Source: Mixta sp031457955 | GTDB taxonomy: Bacteria; Pseudomonadota; Gammaproteobacteria; Enterobacterales; Enterobacteriaceae | Direction: 5' to 3' | Assembly: GCF_031457955.1 (NCBI RefSeq) | Contig: NZ_JAVDXN010000001.1 | Span: 1,027,813-1,091,812 of the forward strand | Length of the DNA: 64,000 nt | Shown: in pieces, positions 34,712 through 42,716 of the stretch | How the letters are laid out: every line of letters begins with the position of its first letter | Position numbering within the stretch: position 1 is the first letter of the stretch | Program-made: the position numbers and the translations under genes | The notes under the pieces: model-generated | Databases searched by the model: none | Seen by the model: only the letters and a program-made list of their open reading frames with translations | Told to the model about the DNA's origin: nothing

Positions 34712-35611
34712 CTAAGCGGCAGATTCATGACTTACGTTTTCTTTTTTATTCTGGCAATATTCCACGAGCAAGGCCTCAAAAAATTTATTTTTTTCATTTG
34801 ATTTAGCCATTTGCGCGTCAATTTCATTCTTTCGCTCTTCATCAGTCATGGGTTTATCTGTTATTTCAGCCAATTGCCCTGTCGTGTCAGTAAAAAACCT
34901 TGGGGCAATAACAATGGCTAAATTATGCGCATTCATTTTATTTTCTTCTGCGACTGCCAGCATATCTTCCATCAATGGCTGTATTATTCTATAAGCTTCA
35001 GGAAGATCCTTTAAAGGCGGCAATGTTCCCTTTTCAAGAAATACCTGTTTAAAACCTGAAAATCTGCCCTGCTCTTCTTTCGTGATAGACTTTTCCATTA
35101 CTCGCTTAATGGCATCACAAATAACCAGGATATCGGTTTTCGGGGAAACTATCCACGGCTGGCCCGGCTTGTTCATGTCTTTCATGAGTTTATCCAGCTT
35201 GTTAGTATTAGCAGCCTTTCTAAATAGCCCTATGGTTTTAAGTGCCGGTTTGTTTTTGCGCAACTGATCAACTAATATCTTCAGCGCTATCTGGTTATCG
35301 CTAATTCCTTTTTCTTGCTGCTTTTCCAGCGTCTGGGCTTTAAGATTTTTAGTGGCCGTGGTGCTGAACTCTAAATCTTTGCTATCATAACGCCCCAAAC
35401 AAATAACTTTTTTTATATAATTAAAAATTCGTTTCGGAAAAGTTTTTACCTTATCAAGAAAATTATGTTTTTTTAAAACAGCTTCATTATCATTTTTTAC
35501 ATTCTTTAGCTCATGTGCGATTTTACTGTCACCTGTTCCTGAATCGTCTCTGTTCAGTTGAGCGTATCGCGTCGCTATAATATTACCGCTTGTTGTATTT
35601 GCTACGAACAT
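34712..35611 (-). CDS. RhoGAP-domain protein, candidate secreted effector
   Basis: This 299-residue protein carries a eukaryotic-type RhoGAP domain at about 108-240. Readable marks are GLFRKAA with the putative arginine finger Arg131, AIKRV with Lys169 (p50RhoGAP Lys122 position), and KMNAHNLAIVIAPRFF with Asn230 (Asn194 position). A conserved leucine-rich helix, DLPEAYRIIQPLMEDML, precedes the last motif; the second conserved arginine of the family (p50RhoGAP Arg126) is replaced by Glu173. The N-terminus is Ser/Thr/Asn rich, as in type III secretion signals, and residues 47-75 are basic and amphipathic, possibly membrane-binding. The gene is strikingly AT-rich against its neighbours and sits between trpA and ompW, where E. 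coli has yciE/F/G. The ATG at 35611 has AAAAGG 9 bp upstream. An acquired effector that inactivates host Rho GTPases is inference. Confidence 0.8.
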   Translation of the reverse strand: MFVANTTSGNIIATRYAQLNRDDSGTGDSKIAHELKNVKNDNEAVLKKHNFLDKVKTFPKRIFNYIKKVICLGRYDSKDLEFSTTATKNLKAQTLEKQQEKGISDNQIALKILVDQLRKNKPALKTIGLFRKAANTNKLDKLMKDMNKPGQPWIVSPKTDILVICDAIKRVMEKSITKEEQGRFSGFKQVFLEKGTLPPLKDLPEAYRIIQPLMEDMLAVAEENKMNAHNLAIVIAPRFFTDTTGQLAEITDKPMTDEERKNEIDAQMAKSNEKNKFFEALLVEYCQNKKENVSHESAA

Positions 35612-35667
35612 TTAAAATACCTTTTCTTATAAAACAAACACTTACTCTCCCGGTGTTGAATGCTGAC

Positions 35668-35844
35668 TCAGGAGTAATGCAAGCCTTCAGCGCGGTTTAC
35701 ACTGAAGTCACACCACGTCCATACAATCCTTTTAACCTTATGATTTTCTTCGTCATAAACGTCATTACCCTGCGTCGGCTCAACGGCTTCCAGCACGTAT
35801 TTGTTACGTTTTGGGTTGTCGATTAAAAACGCTTCCGGGCGCCA
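35668..35844 (-). pseudogene. C-terminal remnant of an unidentified gene
   Basis: A 58-codon frame ending at TGA (35668-35670) reads as ordinary protein (segments RPEAFLIDNPKRNKYVLEAV and VKRIVWTWCDFSVNRAEG) but has no start: three stops in a row (TGA TAG TAA) precede it. The adjacent frame just upstream reads FIDSNG, so a single-base loss near 35838-35842 would join FIDSNG to RPEAFLID. Further upstream coherence is lost. I do not recognise the family. It lies 57 bp upstream of the RhoGAP start on the same strand. Confidence 0.5.
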
Positions 35845-36102
35845 TTACTATCAATAAACGCTTTTTACGGCCTGCATTAATATTGATTTTTTATACTTAT
35901 TTAAAGGGTGGGCGCTAATATGATGCCATTGCGCTGGCATAGCAGCCTAACGCTTACTTTTAATAACGCTACAGTTGTCTTTATGGACGCTACGGGTTAG
36001 TTTTTATTATCAATCAACGTGCTTTTATAAGAATGGCATAGAAAGCCAGCATGGGAAGGAAATAGAGAAAAACAGAGGTTATGAAAATTAAATTATTTTC
36101 GC

Positions 36103-36127
36103 TCAGGCCGCCTTTTCAGCGGCCTGA
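36103..36127 (-). terminator. Hairpin after ompW
   Basis: A 9-bp stem (36103-36111 with 36119-36127, TCAGGCCGC/GCGGCCTGA) lies 18 bp beyond the ompW stop. The minus-strand tract after it is A/T-rich but not a clean T-run. Confidence 0.6.
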
Positions 36128-36144
36128 AACCTTTAGCGGTGCTA

Positions 36145-36777
36145 TCAGAAACGATAACCTAAGCCAAAGAAGAATACCCAGGGATCGATACGCGTATCGA
36201 TATTTTGCTGCTGCCCGCCCGCTTTGAATTTAACTTCGGTATCAATATCCATATACCAGACGGACATATTCAGCATCCAGTCCTGATCAAGCTCATAATC
36301 CAGCCCCACCTGACCGGCCACGCCCCAAGAATCTTTAACGCTTAAATCACTCAGGCCCGCATCGCGCCCGGTCTGATTAAAATCAGCGTCATAAAACGTG
36401 GTGTAGTTAATCCCGGCGCCGATATAAGGACGCAGCTTACTGTTGCTGTCGAAAAAGTAATATTGCGCCATCAGCGTAGGCGGCAGCTGACGTACGGTTG
36501 CCAGCGTGCCCGTTGCCGCCAGGCCGACTTTATGGCGAAACGGCGTCGCCGCCAGCAGTTCAAAGCCAACGTTATCGGTCGCCATCCAGGTGAAGGTCAG
36601 GCCAAGCTGCGTATTGTTATCGACGTCAAAAGAGCCCATTCCCAGCACATTATCCGATCCCTCGGTGGGACGTATCGTCGCGCTACCCGCACGCATAAAA
36701 AAATCACCCGCCTGATGCGCGCTGGCCATCACCGGTACAGCCGAGAGAAATGCCAACGCTAATGCAGCCCGTTTCAT
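36145..36777 (-). CDS. ompW: Outer membrane protein OmpW
   Basis: OmpW is an eight-stranded outer-membrane beta barrel with a hydrophobic channel (210 aa). The signal peptide ends near Ala20 (VMASA-HQAGDF); the mature protein shows FFMRAG, LPPTLMAQYYF, LRPYIGAGINYTTF and the terminal aromatic FGLGYRF needed for barrel assembly. A perfect FNR box lies 140 bp upstream, in line with the known anaerobic activation of E. coli ompW. Confidence 0.95.
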   Translation of the reverse strand: MKRAALALAFLSAVPVMASAHQAGDFFMRAGSATIRPTEGSDNVLGMGSFDVDNNTQLGLTFTWMATDNVGFELLAATPFRHKVGLAATGTLATVRQLPPTLMAQYYFFDSNSKLRPYIGAGINYTTFYDADFNQTGRDAGLSDLSVKDSWGVAGQVGLDYELDQDWMLNMSVWYMDIDTEVKFKAGGQQQNIDTRIDPWVFFFGLGYRF

Positions 36778-37236
36778 AACTACTCCTTGTTTAATTAAAA
36801 AGGATTAACCACTACCTATTCTTAAGTAGCGGGAAAGAATCAAGAACACCTTTTACAACGAAACGGCTGAAAAATCATGTAGATCAATTTTTTCAGTCTG
36901 CTTAAAAAAGCCAACATTGATTTAGATCAATAAACAAAGCGGTAACACCTGTGAAATTTCCGTTGCGGGAAGTTACATGAAGGGTTACTTTGCTGATCTT
37001 CCGTGTGATTTTGGTTCGATGCCGCCCCATGCCCTGTCGTGAATTTGCGATGTCGGGTGAAAACGGTGTGTTGAATGAAACCTGCGACCGCGCACGAGCA
37101 AAATATGGCCTGCCGCCGCTGTTTTCTTCATCAATTCCGCCGCTTACTGAAAGTTATGTAAGTCTGGGTGCCAGTCCCACGCCAGACCATGTACAATCGC
37201 CGGATCTGTAAACCGGTAATTACCAAAGGAGTGTAC
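36778..37236. other. Intergenic region between ompW and yciC
   Basis: This 459-bp gap between divergent genes contains the ompW promoter with an FNR site and presumably the yciC promoter. A 73-codon frame at 36990-37211 has no ribosome site or family features. No yciE, yciF or yciG is present. Confidence 0.45.
36917..36930. promoter_or_regulatory. FNR box upstream of ompW
   Basis: TTGAT-TTAG-ATCAA is a perfect match to the FNR consensus TTGAT-N4-ATCAA. A half site (GATCAAT) occurs about 40 bp nearer to ompW. Confidence 0.75.
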
Positions 37237-37974
37237 ATGTCCATCACGGCGGGCTCGCTATACCGTGACACGGGAAATTTTTTGCGCCATCAGCTGGTCA
37301 CTATTGTGCTGATAGCCTTACTGACGTCACTGATTACGGTGGTGATCGGCCATGCGTTGACGCCGGGCGCCGAACAACTCTCGATTCTGAGCGAAGGCGA
37401 TAATGGCGGCGCGACGTCGTTAATCGAGGTAATCCAAAACCTGACGCCGGAACAGCAGCAGGTGCTGTTACGCGCGTCAGCAGCCGGTACCTTTGCCTCG
37501 CTGGTGGGCAATACGCTGCTGCTCGGCGCGATGCTCTGCTTGATTCCGCTGGTATCGGCGGGTCAGCGCACCAGCGCGCTGCGTGCCATCGGTGCTGCCG
37601 CGCCGCTGCTACCGCGTTTGCTGCTGCTGACCTTTCTCATTACCCTCGTGGTGCAACTGGGCTTTATGGTGCTGGTGCTGCCCGGCGTTATTTTGGGCAT
37701 CCTGCTTTCTCTGGCGCCGGTGGTGATGGCGATTGAGAAAACCGGTATTTTTGCCGCCATGCGCACCAGCGCCCGTCTCGCCTGGTCACATATTCGTCTG
37801 ATTGCACCAGCGGTGATCGTCTGGCTGCTGGCAAAAATGGCGCTGCTGCTGCTGGCCTCTTCCTTTACCGTTTTACCGGCCAACGTCGCCTCAGTGCTGC
37901 TTAATGCCTTAAGCAACCTGGTTTCGGCAATTCTGGTTATTTATCTGTTCCGTCTTTATATGCTGCTGCGTTAA
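37237..37974 (+). CDS. yciC: YciC inner membrane protein
   Basis: This UPF0259 membrane protein (245 aa) starts MSITAGSLYRDTGNFLRHQL, nearly the E. coli N-terminus, so the ATG at 37237 (AAAGGAG upstream) is used. About six hydrophobic segments are visible, with a polar loop at about 47-75. The function is unknown. It heads the conserved yciC-yciB-yciA cluster; a short hairpin (37981-37989 with 37994-38002) follows and may attenuate transcription into yciB. Confidence 0.92.
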   Translation: MSITAGSLYRDTGNFLRHQLVTIVLIALLTSLITVVIGHALTPGAEQLSILSEGDNGGATSLIEVIQNLTPEQQQVLLRASAAGTFASLVGNTLLLGAMLCLIPLVSAGQRTSALRAIGAAAPLLPRLLLLTFLITLVVQLGFMVLVLPGVILGILLSLAPVVMAIEKTGIFAAMRTSARLAWSHIRLIAPAVIVWLLAKMALLLLASSFTVLPANVASVLLNALSNLVSAILVIYLFRLYMLLR

Positions 37975-38038
37975 GACTTGACGGCATACGTTGGTATGCC
38001 GTTATGTTTTAGTGTGCGGGCACGATCTGGAATTCATT

Positions 38039-38575
38039 ATGAAGCAACTACTCGATTTTCTTCCGCTGGTGGTCTTTTTCGTTTTTTATAAGCTGTACGA
38101 TATTTACGTGGCCTCCGGCGCGCTGATTGCCGCAACCGGCCTGGCGTTGGTTGCCAGCTGGTTCCTTTATCGCAAGCTGGAAAAAATGGCGCTTTTTACC
38201 TTTGCGCTGGTAACGGTGTTCGGCACCCTGACGCTGGTTTTCCACAACGATGAGTTTATTAAGTGGAAGGTTACGGTGATTTATACGCTGTTTGCCCTGG
38301 CGTTATTATTCAGCCAGCTTTTTATGGAAAAACCGTTGATTCAAAGCATGCTGGGGAAAGAGCTGGTGTTGCCGCAGCACGCCTGGCGCAAATTGAATAT
38401 GGCCTGGGCGCTGTTTTTCCTGGCGTGCGGGCTGGCCAATATCTACGTCGCTTTTTGGCTGTCGCAGGCATTTTGGGTTAATTTTAAAGTGTTCGGGCTG
38501 ACCGGCCTGACGCTGCTGTTTACCTTGCTGAGCGGCGTTTATATTTATCGTCTGATGCCCCAGCAGGGAAAATAA
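38039..38575 (+). CDS. yciB: Septation protein A family membrane protein YciB
   Basis: YciB (IspZ/IspA septation family) is a five-span inner-membrane protein (178 aa) implicated in envelope and septum synthesis. It matches E. coli throughout: MKQLLDFLPLVVFFVFY, HNDEFIKWKVTVIY, KELVLPQHAWRKLNMAW and NFKVFGLTGLTLLFTLLSG. I start at the ATG at 38039, which gives the family N-terminus. A terminator follows at 38586. Confidence 0.95.
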   Translation: MKQLLDFLPLVVFFVFYKLYDIYVASGALIAATGLALVASWFLYRKLEKMALFTFALVTVFGTLTLVFHNDEFIKWKVTVIYTLFALALLFSQLFMEKPLIQSMLGKELVLPQHAWRKLNMAWALFFLACGLANIYVAFWLSQAFWVNFKVFGLTGLTLLFTLLSGVYIYRLMPQQGK

Positions 38576-38585
38576 CGCGGTTCCG

Positions 38586-38610
38586 CCCGGCCAATACGCG
38601 CCGGGTTTTT
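38586..38610 (+). terminator. Intrinsic terminator of yciB
   Basis: The stem CCCGGC (38586-38591) with GCCGGG (38600-38605) is followed by five T's. Confidence 0.75.
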
Positions 38611-38635
38611 ATTGCCTTAACTGAAGAACTGAGCA

Positions 38636-39064
38636 ATGGATAATAATCGTAAGCCGCAAGGCGAAATGGTGTTACGCACGCTGGCGATGCCGGCCGATAC
38701 CAACGCTAACGGCGATATTTTTGGCGGCTGGCTAATGGCGCAGATGGATATTGGCGGCGCGATTCTGGCCAAAGAGATCGCCGAAGGGCGCGTGGTGACG
38801 GTACGCGTCGATGGCATGACGTTTCTCAAACCGGTTGCGGTGGGCGATGTGGTGAGCTGCTATGCCCGCTGTATCCGCACCGGCAGCAGCTCAATGACCA
38901 TTAACGTTGAAGTATGGATAAAAAAAGTCTCTTCTGAACCGCTGGGTCAGTTTTACTGTACTACCGAGGCAATATTTATCTATGTCGCCGTGGATGAAGA
39001 AGGAAAATCTCGCCCGCTACCGGCAGGAAGAAATAATCAACAGACGCCGTCCAGCGCTGAATAA
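38636..39064 (+). CDS. yciA: Acyl-CoA thioesterase YciA
   Basis: This hotdog-fold acyl-CoA thioesterase (142 aa) has the catalytic region TNANGDIFGGWLMAQMDIGGA (aspartate at about residue 24) and DGMTFLKPVAVGDVV. YciA hydrolyses a broad range of acyl-CoAs. The C-terminus has a proline/glutamine-rich tail. A strong hairpin separates it from the convergent tonB gene. Confidence 0.94.
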   Translation: MDNNRKPQGEMVLRTLAMPADTNANGDIFGGWLMAQMDIGGAILAKEIAEGRVVTVRVDGMTFLKPVAVGDVVSCYARCIRTGSSSMTINVEVWIKKVSSEPLGQFYCTTEAIFIYVAVDEEGKSRPLPAGRNNQQTPSSAE

Positions 39065-39084
39065 AGCGCTGCGTCCACCATGTA

Positions 39085-39123
39085 AAACAGAGATGCCGCG
39101 CACGCGCGACACCTCTGTTTTTT
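39085..39123. terminator. Bidirectional terminator between yciA and tonB
   Basis: An outer stem AAACAGAG/CTCTGTTT (39085-39092 with 39113-39120) encloses an inner CGCG stem and is followed by T's. A-runs on the left serve the minus strand. Confidence 0.75.
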
Positions 39124-39151
39124 GCTTAACACGCGGGTTTTAGCCAGCCGG

Positions 39152-39904
39152 TTATTCGAGGCTGGTGCCGCCATTAATGCGAAACACGATAGTCATCGTC
39201 AGGTTGCTGCCTGGCTTGCCGCTCTCATAGCGCCATTTTCTCATCGCCTGCTTCACATCGCGCTCAAACATATTACGCGGCTGCGCTGACAGAATGCGGA
39301 TGTTATCAACGCGCCCGCTGCTATCCACGTCATATTGCACCCGCACCCGGCCTTCAATACGCAAAGCAAAAGCGCGCGCGGGATAACCCGGCTTGCCGAC
39401 GCTCAGCGCGCGCGGCCCATCGGAGACGGTATTTGACGGCGCGGGCGACGTTTTCGGTGCCGTCGAGGGTTTAGCCGCCGTGGTTTTGGCGCTGTTTTCC
39501 TGGAAAGGCGATGCCGGACGCGGCTCGGTCTGCGGCTTAACCTCTTTGCGCGGCTTCACCACCTCTTTTTTCACCGGCTTCGGCTTCGGCTTGGGTTTCG
39601 GCTTCGGCTCGGGTTTTGGTATCGGCACCGGTTCCGGCTTAGGCGGTTCCGGCGCGGGCTGCGGCTCTGGCTCAGGTTCCGGCTGCGGTTCCGGTTCCGG
39701 CGCAGGCTGCGGTGTCGGCTGTGCCTGCGGTTGCACCTCTGGCGCCACCAGCGAGACGCTGATCGGCTGCGACATTTTAGGCGCTTCAACGCTCCGGTTA
39801 AACGAAGCATACAACAAAGCGGCAATCACGCTGCCGTGCAGCGCCACTGAAAGCAACATGGATACTGATAAGCGGCGAGGTAAAGGAGTCGTCAGCGTTG
39901 TCAT
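39152..39904 (-). CDS. tonB: Energy transducer TonB
   Basis: TonB passes proton-motive force from ExbBD to outer-membrane siderophore and vitamin B12 receptors. It is 250 aa. The single N-terminal span has the SVALHG signature with the essential histidine. Residues about 65-140 are a proline-rich spacer of EP then KP repeats, and the C-terminal domain reads YPARAFALRIEGRVRVQYDV and KWRYESGKPG. The start at 39904 gives MTTLTTPLPRRLS; an upstream in-frame ATG adds 36 unsupported residues. No convincing Fur box was found by eye. Confidence 0.95.
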   Translation of the reverse strand: MTTLTTPLPRRLSVSMLLSVALHGSVIAALLYASFNRSVEAPKMSQPISVSLVAPEVQPQAQPTPQPAPEPEPQPEPEPEPQPAPEPPKPEPVPIPKPEPKPKPKPKPKPVKKEVVKPRKEVKPQTEPRPASPFQENSAKTTAAKPSTAPKTSPAPSNTVSDGPRALSVGKPGYPARAFALRIEGRVRVQYDVDSSGRVDNIRILSAQPRNMFERDVKQAMRKWRYESGKPGSNLTMTIVFRINGGTSLE

Positions 39905-40111
39905 AACTATTCGTTTGGTCAAGTGAGGCTGCAATTTTAGATGCAAATAGCAATCAATTTCAACAACCCCTCGACCCCGGAGGAAAGAAAAAAGGATAAA
40001 ACCCGCGTTCATTGCCGCAGGTCAACAAGCCATTATCTTTTCATTTGCACAAAACTTTACGATAACTTAACGTAACTGCCAAACTGACCCGCCCCTACAG
40101 GAGTAACTACC

Positions 40112-40408
40112 GTGCTATATGTCATTTATGCCGAAGACAGCGCCGATTCGCTGGAAAAGCGCAGCGCCGTTCGTCCGGCCCACCTTGCTCGTTTGCAACT
40201 GCTGCGCGATGAAGGTCGTTTAATTGTGGCGGGCCCGATGCCTGCGGTTGACAGTAACGAACCGGGTGCCGCGGGTTTTACCGGCTCAACGGTGATCGCT
40301 GAGTTTCCTTCACTGGAAGCGGCGCAGTCCTGGGCTGAGGATGACCCTTATATCGCAGCGGGCGTCTATAAACAGGTCGCCGTGAAGCCGTTTAAGCGCG
40401 TATTTTAA
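40112..40408 (+). CDS. yciI: YciI family protein
   Basis: This 98-aa ferredoxin-like-fold protein has the family residues in RPAHLARLQLL, GRLIVAGPMPA and AEDDPYIAAGVY (histidine and aspartate of the proposed active site). The start is GTG at 40112, aligning with the E. coli N-terminus MLYVIYA and preceded by CAGGAG. The reaction is not established. It is followed by a shared terminator with yciY. Confidence 0.93.
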   Translation: MLYVIYAEDSADSLEKRSAVRPAHLARLQLLRDEGRLIVAGPMPAVDSNEPGAAGFTGSTVIAEFPSLEAAQSWAEDDPYIAAGVYKQVAVKPFKRVF

Positions 40409-40473
40409 CCAGAGCTGGCTGGCTTGCGGGTAAAGATAACTATGCGGGGATGAGCCGCCTCAGAGAAACATCA

Positions 40474-40500
40474 AGGGAGCCTGAACGCTCCCTTTTTTTT
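40474..40500. terminator. Terminator between yciI and yciY
   Basis: AGGGAGC (40474-40480) pairs with GCTCCCT (40487-40493), followed by eight or more T's, a strong terminator for yciI. Confidence 0.9.
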
Positions 40501-40501
40501 A

Positions 40502-40675
40502 TTACCAGAAGTTGTTGATAAACAGCACTGAACGGCCTTGCTGCTGCGCCAGCTGGTGGCGAATATTGTGGATGCGCCGATAACGCCGCGACTGCCCTTC
40601 CAGCCAGCGCGCCTTTTTACGTTGGACCTGACGCAACATACGCCAGCGAGCAACTTCATTCCTGCTTCGCCTCAT
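40502..40675 (-). CDS. yciY: YciY small basic protein
   Basis: This 57-residue arginine-rich protein matches E. coli YciY (also 57 aa): MRRSRNEVARWRMLRQ, KARWLEGQSRR and RIHNIRHQLAQQQ, with a hydrophobic tail SVLFINNFW. The ATG at 40675 is chosen to fit the family length. The function is unknown. It is divergent from clsA across 154 bp. Confidence 0.88.
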   Translation of the reverse strand: MRRSRNEVARWRMLRQVQRKKARWLEGQSRRYRRIHNIRHQLAQQQGRSVLFINNFW

Positions 40676-40829
40676 AATATATGTCCGATTGCCAAACAAC
40701 GCGCCGCATTATAGCCCTTTTCACCTGGCGGCAACATCCTTCCCGTTACCGATGAACGACAAAGGGTTTCGCCGCTGGCTATCTCCACGTACACTTCCTG
40801 CATCAAAGCGCGAACCGGATTTCCACTTA

Positions 40830-42290
40830 ATGACCACCTTTTACACTCTGATTAGCTGGCTATTATTTTTCGGCTACTGGTTACTGATTGCCAGCGTGAC
40901 GCTGCGTATTCTGATGAAACGCCGTGCGGTAACCTCAGCGATGGCCTGGCTGTTGATTATCTATATTCTGCCGCTGGTCGGCATTATTGCTTATCTTTCC
41001 TTTGGCGAGCTTTACCTGGGTAAACGACGCGCGGAACGTGCGCGCACCATGTGGCCCTCGACCGCGCGCTGGCTGAATGATTTAAAAAGTTGTCACTCTA
41101 TTTTTGCCACCGAACACAGCGACGTAGCGCGCTCGTTATTTCAGCTGTGCGAAAATCGTCAGGGCATTGCCGGGGTTAAGGGCAATCAGCTGCAGCTGCT
41201 GACCAGCACAGACGACACCATGAAGGCGCTGATCCGCGACATCCAGCTGGCGCGCCATAATATTGAGATGGTGTTTTATATCTGGCACCCGGGCGGCCTG
41301 GCGGATGACGTTGCGGAATCGCTGATGGCGGCGGCGCGGCGCGGCGTACACTGTCGGTTAATGCTGGATTCCGCCGGTAGCGTGACCTTTTTTCGCAGCC
41401 AGTGGCCTGCGATGATGCGCAATGCCGGAATTGATGTGGTCGAGGCGCTTCAGGTGAGCCTGCTGCGTGTTTTTCTGCGCCGGATGGATCTCCGTCAGCA
41501 CCGAAAGGTCGTGCTGATTGATAACTATATTGCCTATACCGGCAGCATGAATCTGGTTGACCCGCGCTATTTTAAACAGGATGCCGGTGTGGGCCAGTGG
41601 ATCGATTTGATGGCGCGCATGGAAGGCCCGGTGGCGACCACCATGGGCATCATCTACTCCTGCGACTGGGAAATTGAAACCGGTAAACGCATTTTGCCGC
41701 CGCCGCCCGACACTAACGTGATGCCTTTTGAGCAGGAGAGCGGCCATATTATTCAGGTGATCGCCTCCGGCCCTGGTTTCCCGGAAGATATGATCCATCA
41801 GGCGCTGTTAACAGCGGTCTATTCCGCTCGCCAGCAGCTGATTATGACCACGCCCTACTTTGTGCCCAGCGATGATTTGCTGCATGCCATCTGTACGGCG
41901 GCGCTGCGCGGGGTTGACGTCAGCATTATTGTGCCGCGCCACAATGATTCTCTGCTGGTGGGCTGGGCCAGCCGCGCGTTCTTTACCGAGCTGCTGGAAG
42001 CGGGCGTAAAAATTTATCAGTTTGAAGGCGGCCTGCTGCATACCAAAAGCGTGCTGGTGGATGGGCAACTGAGCCTGATCGGCACCGTTAACCTTGATAT
42101 GCGCAGCCTATGGCTGAATTTCGAAATCACGCTGGTTATTGATGACGATGGCTTCGGCAACGATTTGGCGCATGTGCAGGATGATTATATCGCCCGTTCC
42201 CGGCTGGTGGATGCTAAACGCTGGGCGCGTCGTCCCTGGTGGCAGCGGATCGTTGAACGACTGTTTTACTTCTTTAGTCCGTTGCTGTAA
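40830..42290 (+). CDS. clsA: Cardiolipin synthase A
   Basis: ClsA condenses two phosphatidylglycerols into cardiolipin. It is 486 aa, the E. coli length, when started at the ATG at 40830 (MTTFYTLISWLLFFGYW). Two N-terminal membrane spans are followed by two phospholipase-D HKD motifs: HRKVVLIDNYIAYTGSMN and HTKSVLVDGQLSLIGTVN. An in-frame start at 40689 would add 47 residues absent from the family. yciU follows 45 bp downstream. Confidence 0.96.
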   Translation: MTTFYTLISWLLFFGYWLLIASVTLRILMKRRAVTSAMAWLLIIYILPLVGIIAYLSFGELYLGKRRAERARTMWPSTARWLNDLKSCHSIFATEHSDVARSLFQLCENRQGIAGVKGNQLQLLTSTDDTMKALIRDIQLARHNIEMVFYIWHPGGLADDVAESLMAAARRGVHCRLMLDSAGSVTFFRSQWPAMMRNAGIDVVEALQVSLLRVFLRRMDLRQHRKVVLIDNYIAYTGSMNLVDPRYFKQDAGVGQWIDLMARMEGPVATTMGIIYSCDWEIETGKRILPPPPDTNVMPFEQESGHIIQVIASGPGFPEDMIHQALLTAVYSARQQLIMTTPYFVPSDDLLHAICTAALRGVDVSIIVPRHNDSLLVGWASRAFFTELLEAGVKIYQFEGGLLHTKSVLVDGQLSLIGTVNLDMRSLWLNFEITLVIDDDGFGNDLAHVQDDYIARSRLVDAKRWARRPWWQRIVERLFYFFSPLL

Positions 42291-42335
42291 AAGGTGCGGA
42301 AATGCGATGACGCCTGCGGGCATACGGGATCAATC

Positions 42336-42659
42336 ATGGACTTAAATAACCGTCTTACTGAAGATGAAACGCTGGAACAGGCTTACGATATTTTTCTGGA
42401 GCTGGCGGGCGATAACCTCGACCCGGCCGATATCATCCTGTTTAATTTGCAGTTTGAAGAACGCGGCGGCGCGGAGCTGTTCGATCCTTCCGAAGACTGG
42501 AGTGAGCATGTCGATTACGATCTTAACCCCGACTTTTTTGCCGAAGTGGTGATTGGACTGGGTGAAGCGGAAGGCGAGCCGGTAACCGACGTCTTTGCCC
42601 GCGTTCTGCTGTGCCGCGAGAAAGATCATAAACTGTGCCATATTCTGTGGCGTGAATAA
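42336..42659 (+). CDS. yciU: Acidic DNA-mimic family protein YciU
   Basis: This 107-aa, strongly acidic DUF440 protein is related to Haemophilus HI1450, a proposed double-stranded-DNA mimic. Acidic blocks such as NRLTEDETLEQAYD and FDPSEDWSEHVDYDLNPDFF are evident. The start at 42336 fits E. coli YciU. Its partner is not known here; HU is a suggested target in Haemophilus. A bidirectional terminator follows. Confidence 0.93.
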   Translation: MDLNNRLTEDETLEQAYDIFLELAGDNLDPADIILFNLQFEERGGAELFDPSEDWSEHVDYDLNPDFFAEVVIGLGEAEGEPVTDVFARVLLCREKDHKLCHILWRE

Positions 42660-42674
42660 CGTCCCTGGGCGCAA

Positions 42675-42706
42675 GAAAAAAGGCTGCCTCAGGCAGCCTT
42701 TTTTTA
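42675..42706. terminator. Bidirectional terminator between yciU and oppF
   Basis: AAGGCTGCCT (42680-42689) pairs with AGGCAGCCTT (42691-42700), flanked by A and T runs, so it can end both convergent transcripts. Confidence 0.9.
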
Positions 42707-42716
42707 TCACGCAATA

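Larger units (their letters stand above)
35612..36144. other. AT-rich gap upstream of the RhoGAP gene
   Basis: This 533-bp gap between the RhoGAP gene and ompW (both minus strand) contains a decayed gene remnant (35668-35844), the RhoGAP promoter region and the ompW hairpin. By eye I found no HrpL-type box. Its low GC content matches that of the RhoGAP gene. Confidence 0.5.

Noticed and set aside
35612..36144. Search for an HrpL (hrp) box upstream of the RhoGAP gene
   Set aside because: The closest text, around 35800-35820, lacks the paired CCAC element at the right spacing. Absence of an hrp box does not exclude an animal- or insect-type secretion system.
36990..37211. 73-codon frame upstream of yciC
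   Set aside because: It has no ribosome site and no hydrophobic or family pattern, and it overlaps the expected yciC promoter.
39905..40000. Possible Fur box upstream of tonB
   Set aside because: The A/T-rich tract near 39940-39960 matches the Fur 19-mer only weakly, no better than chance by eye.
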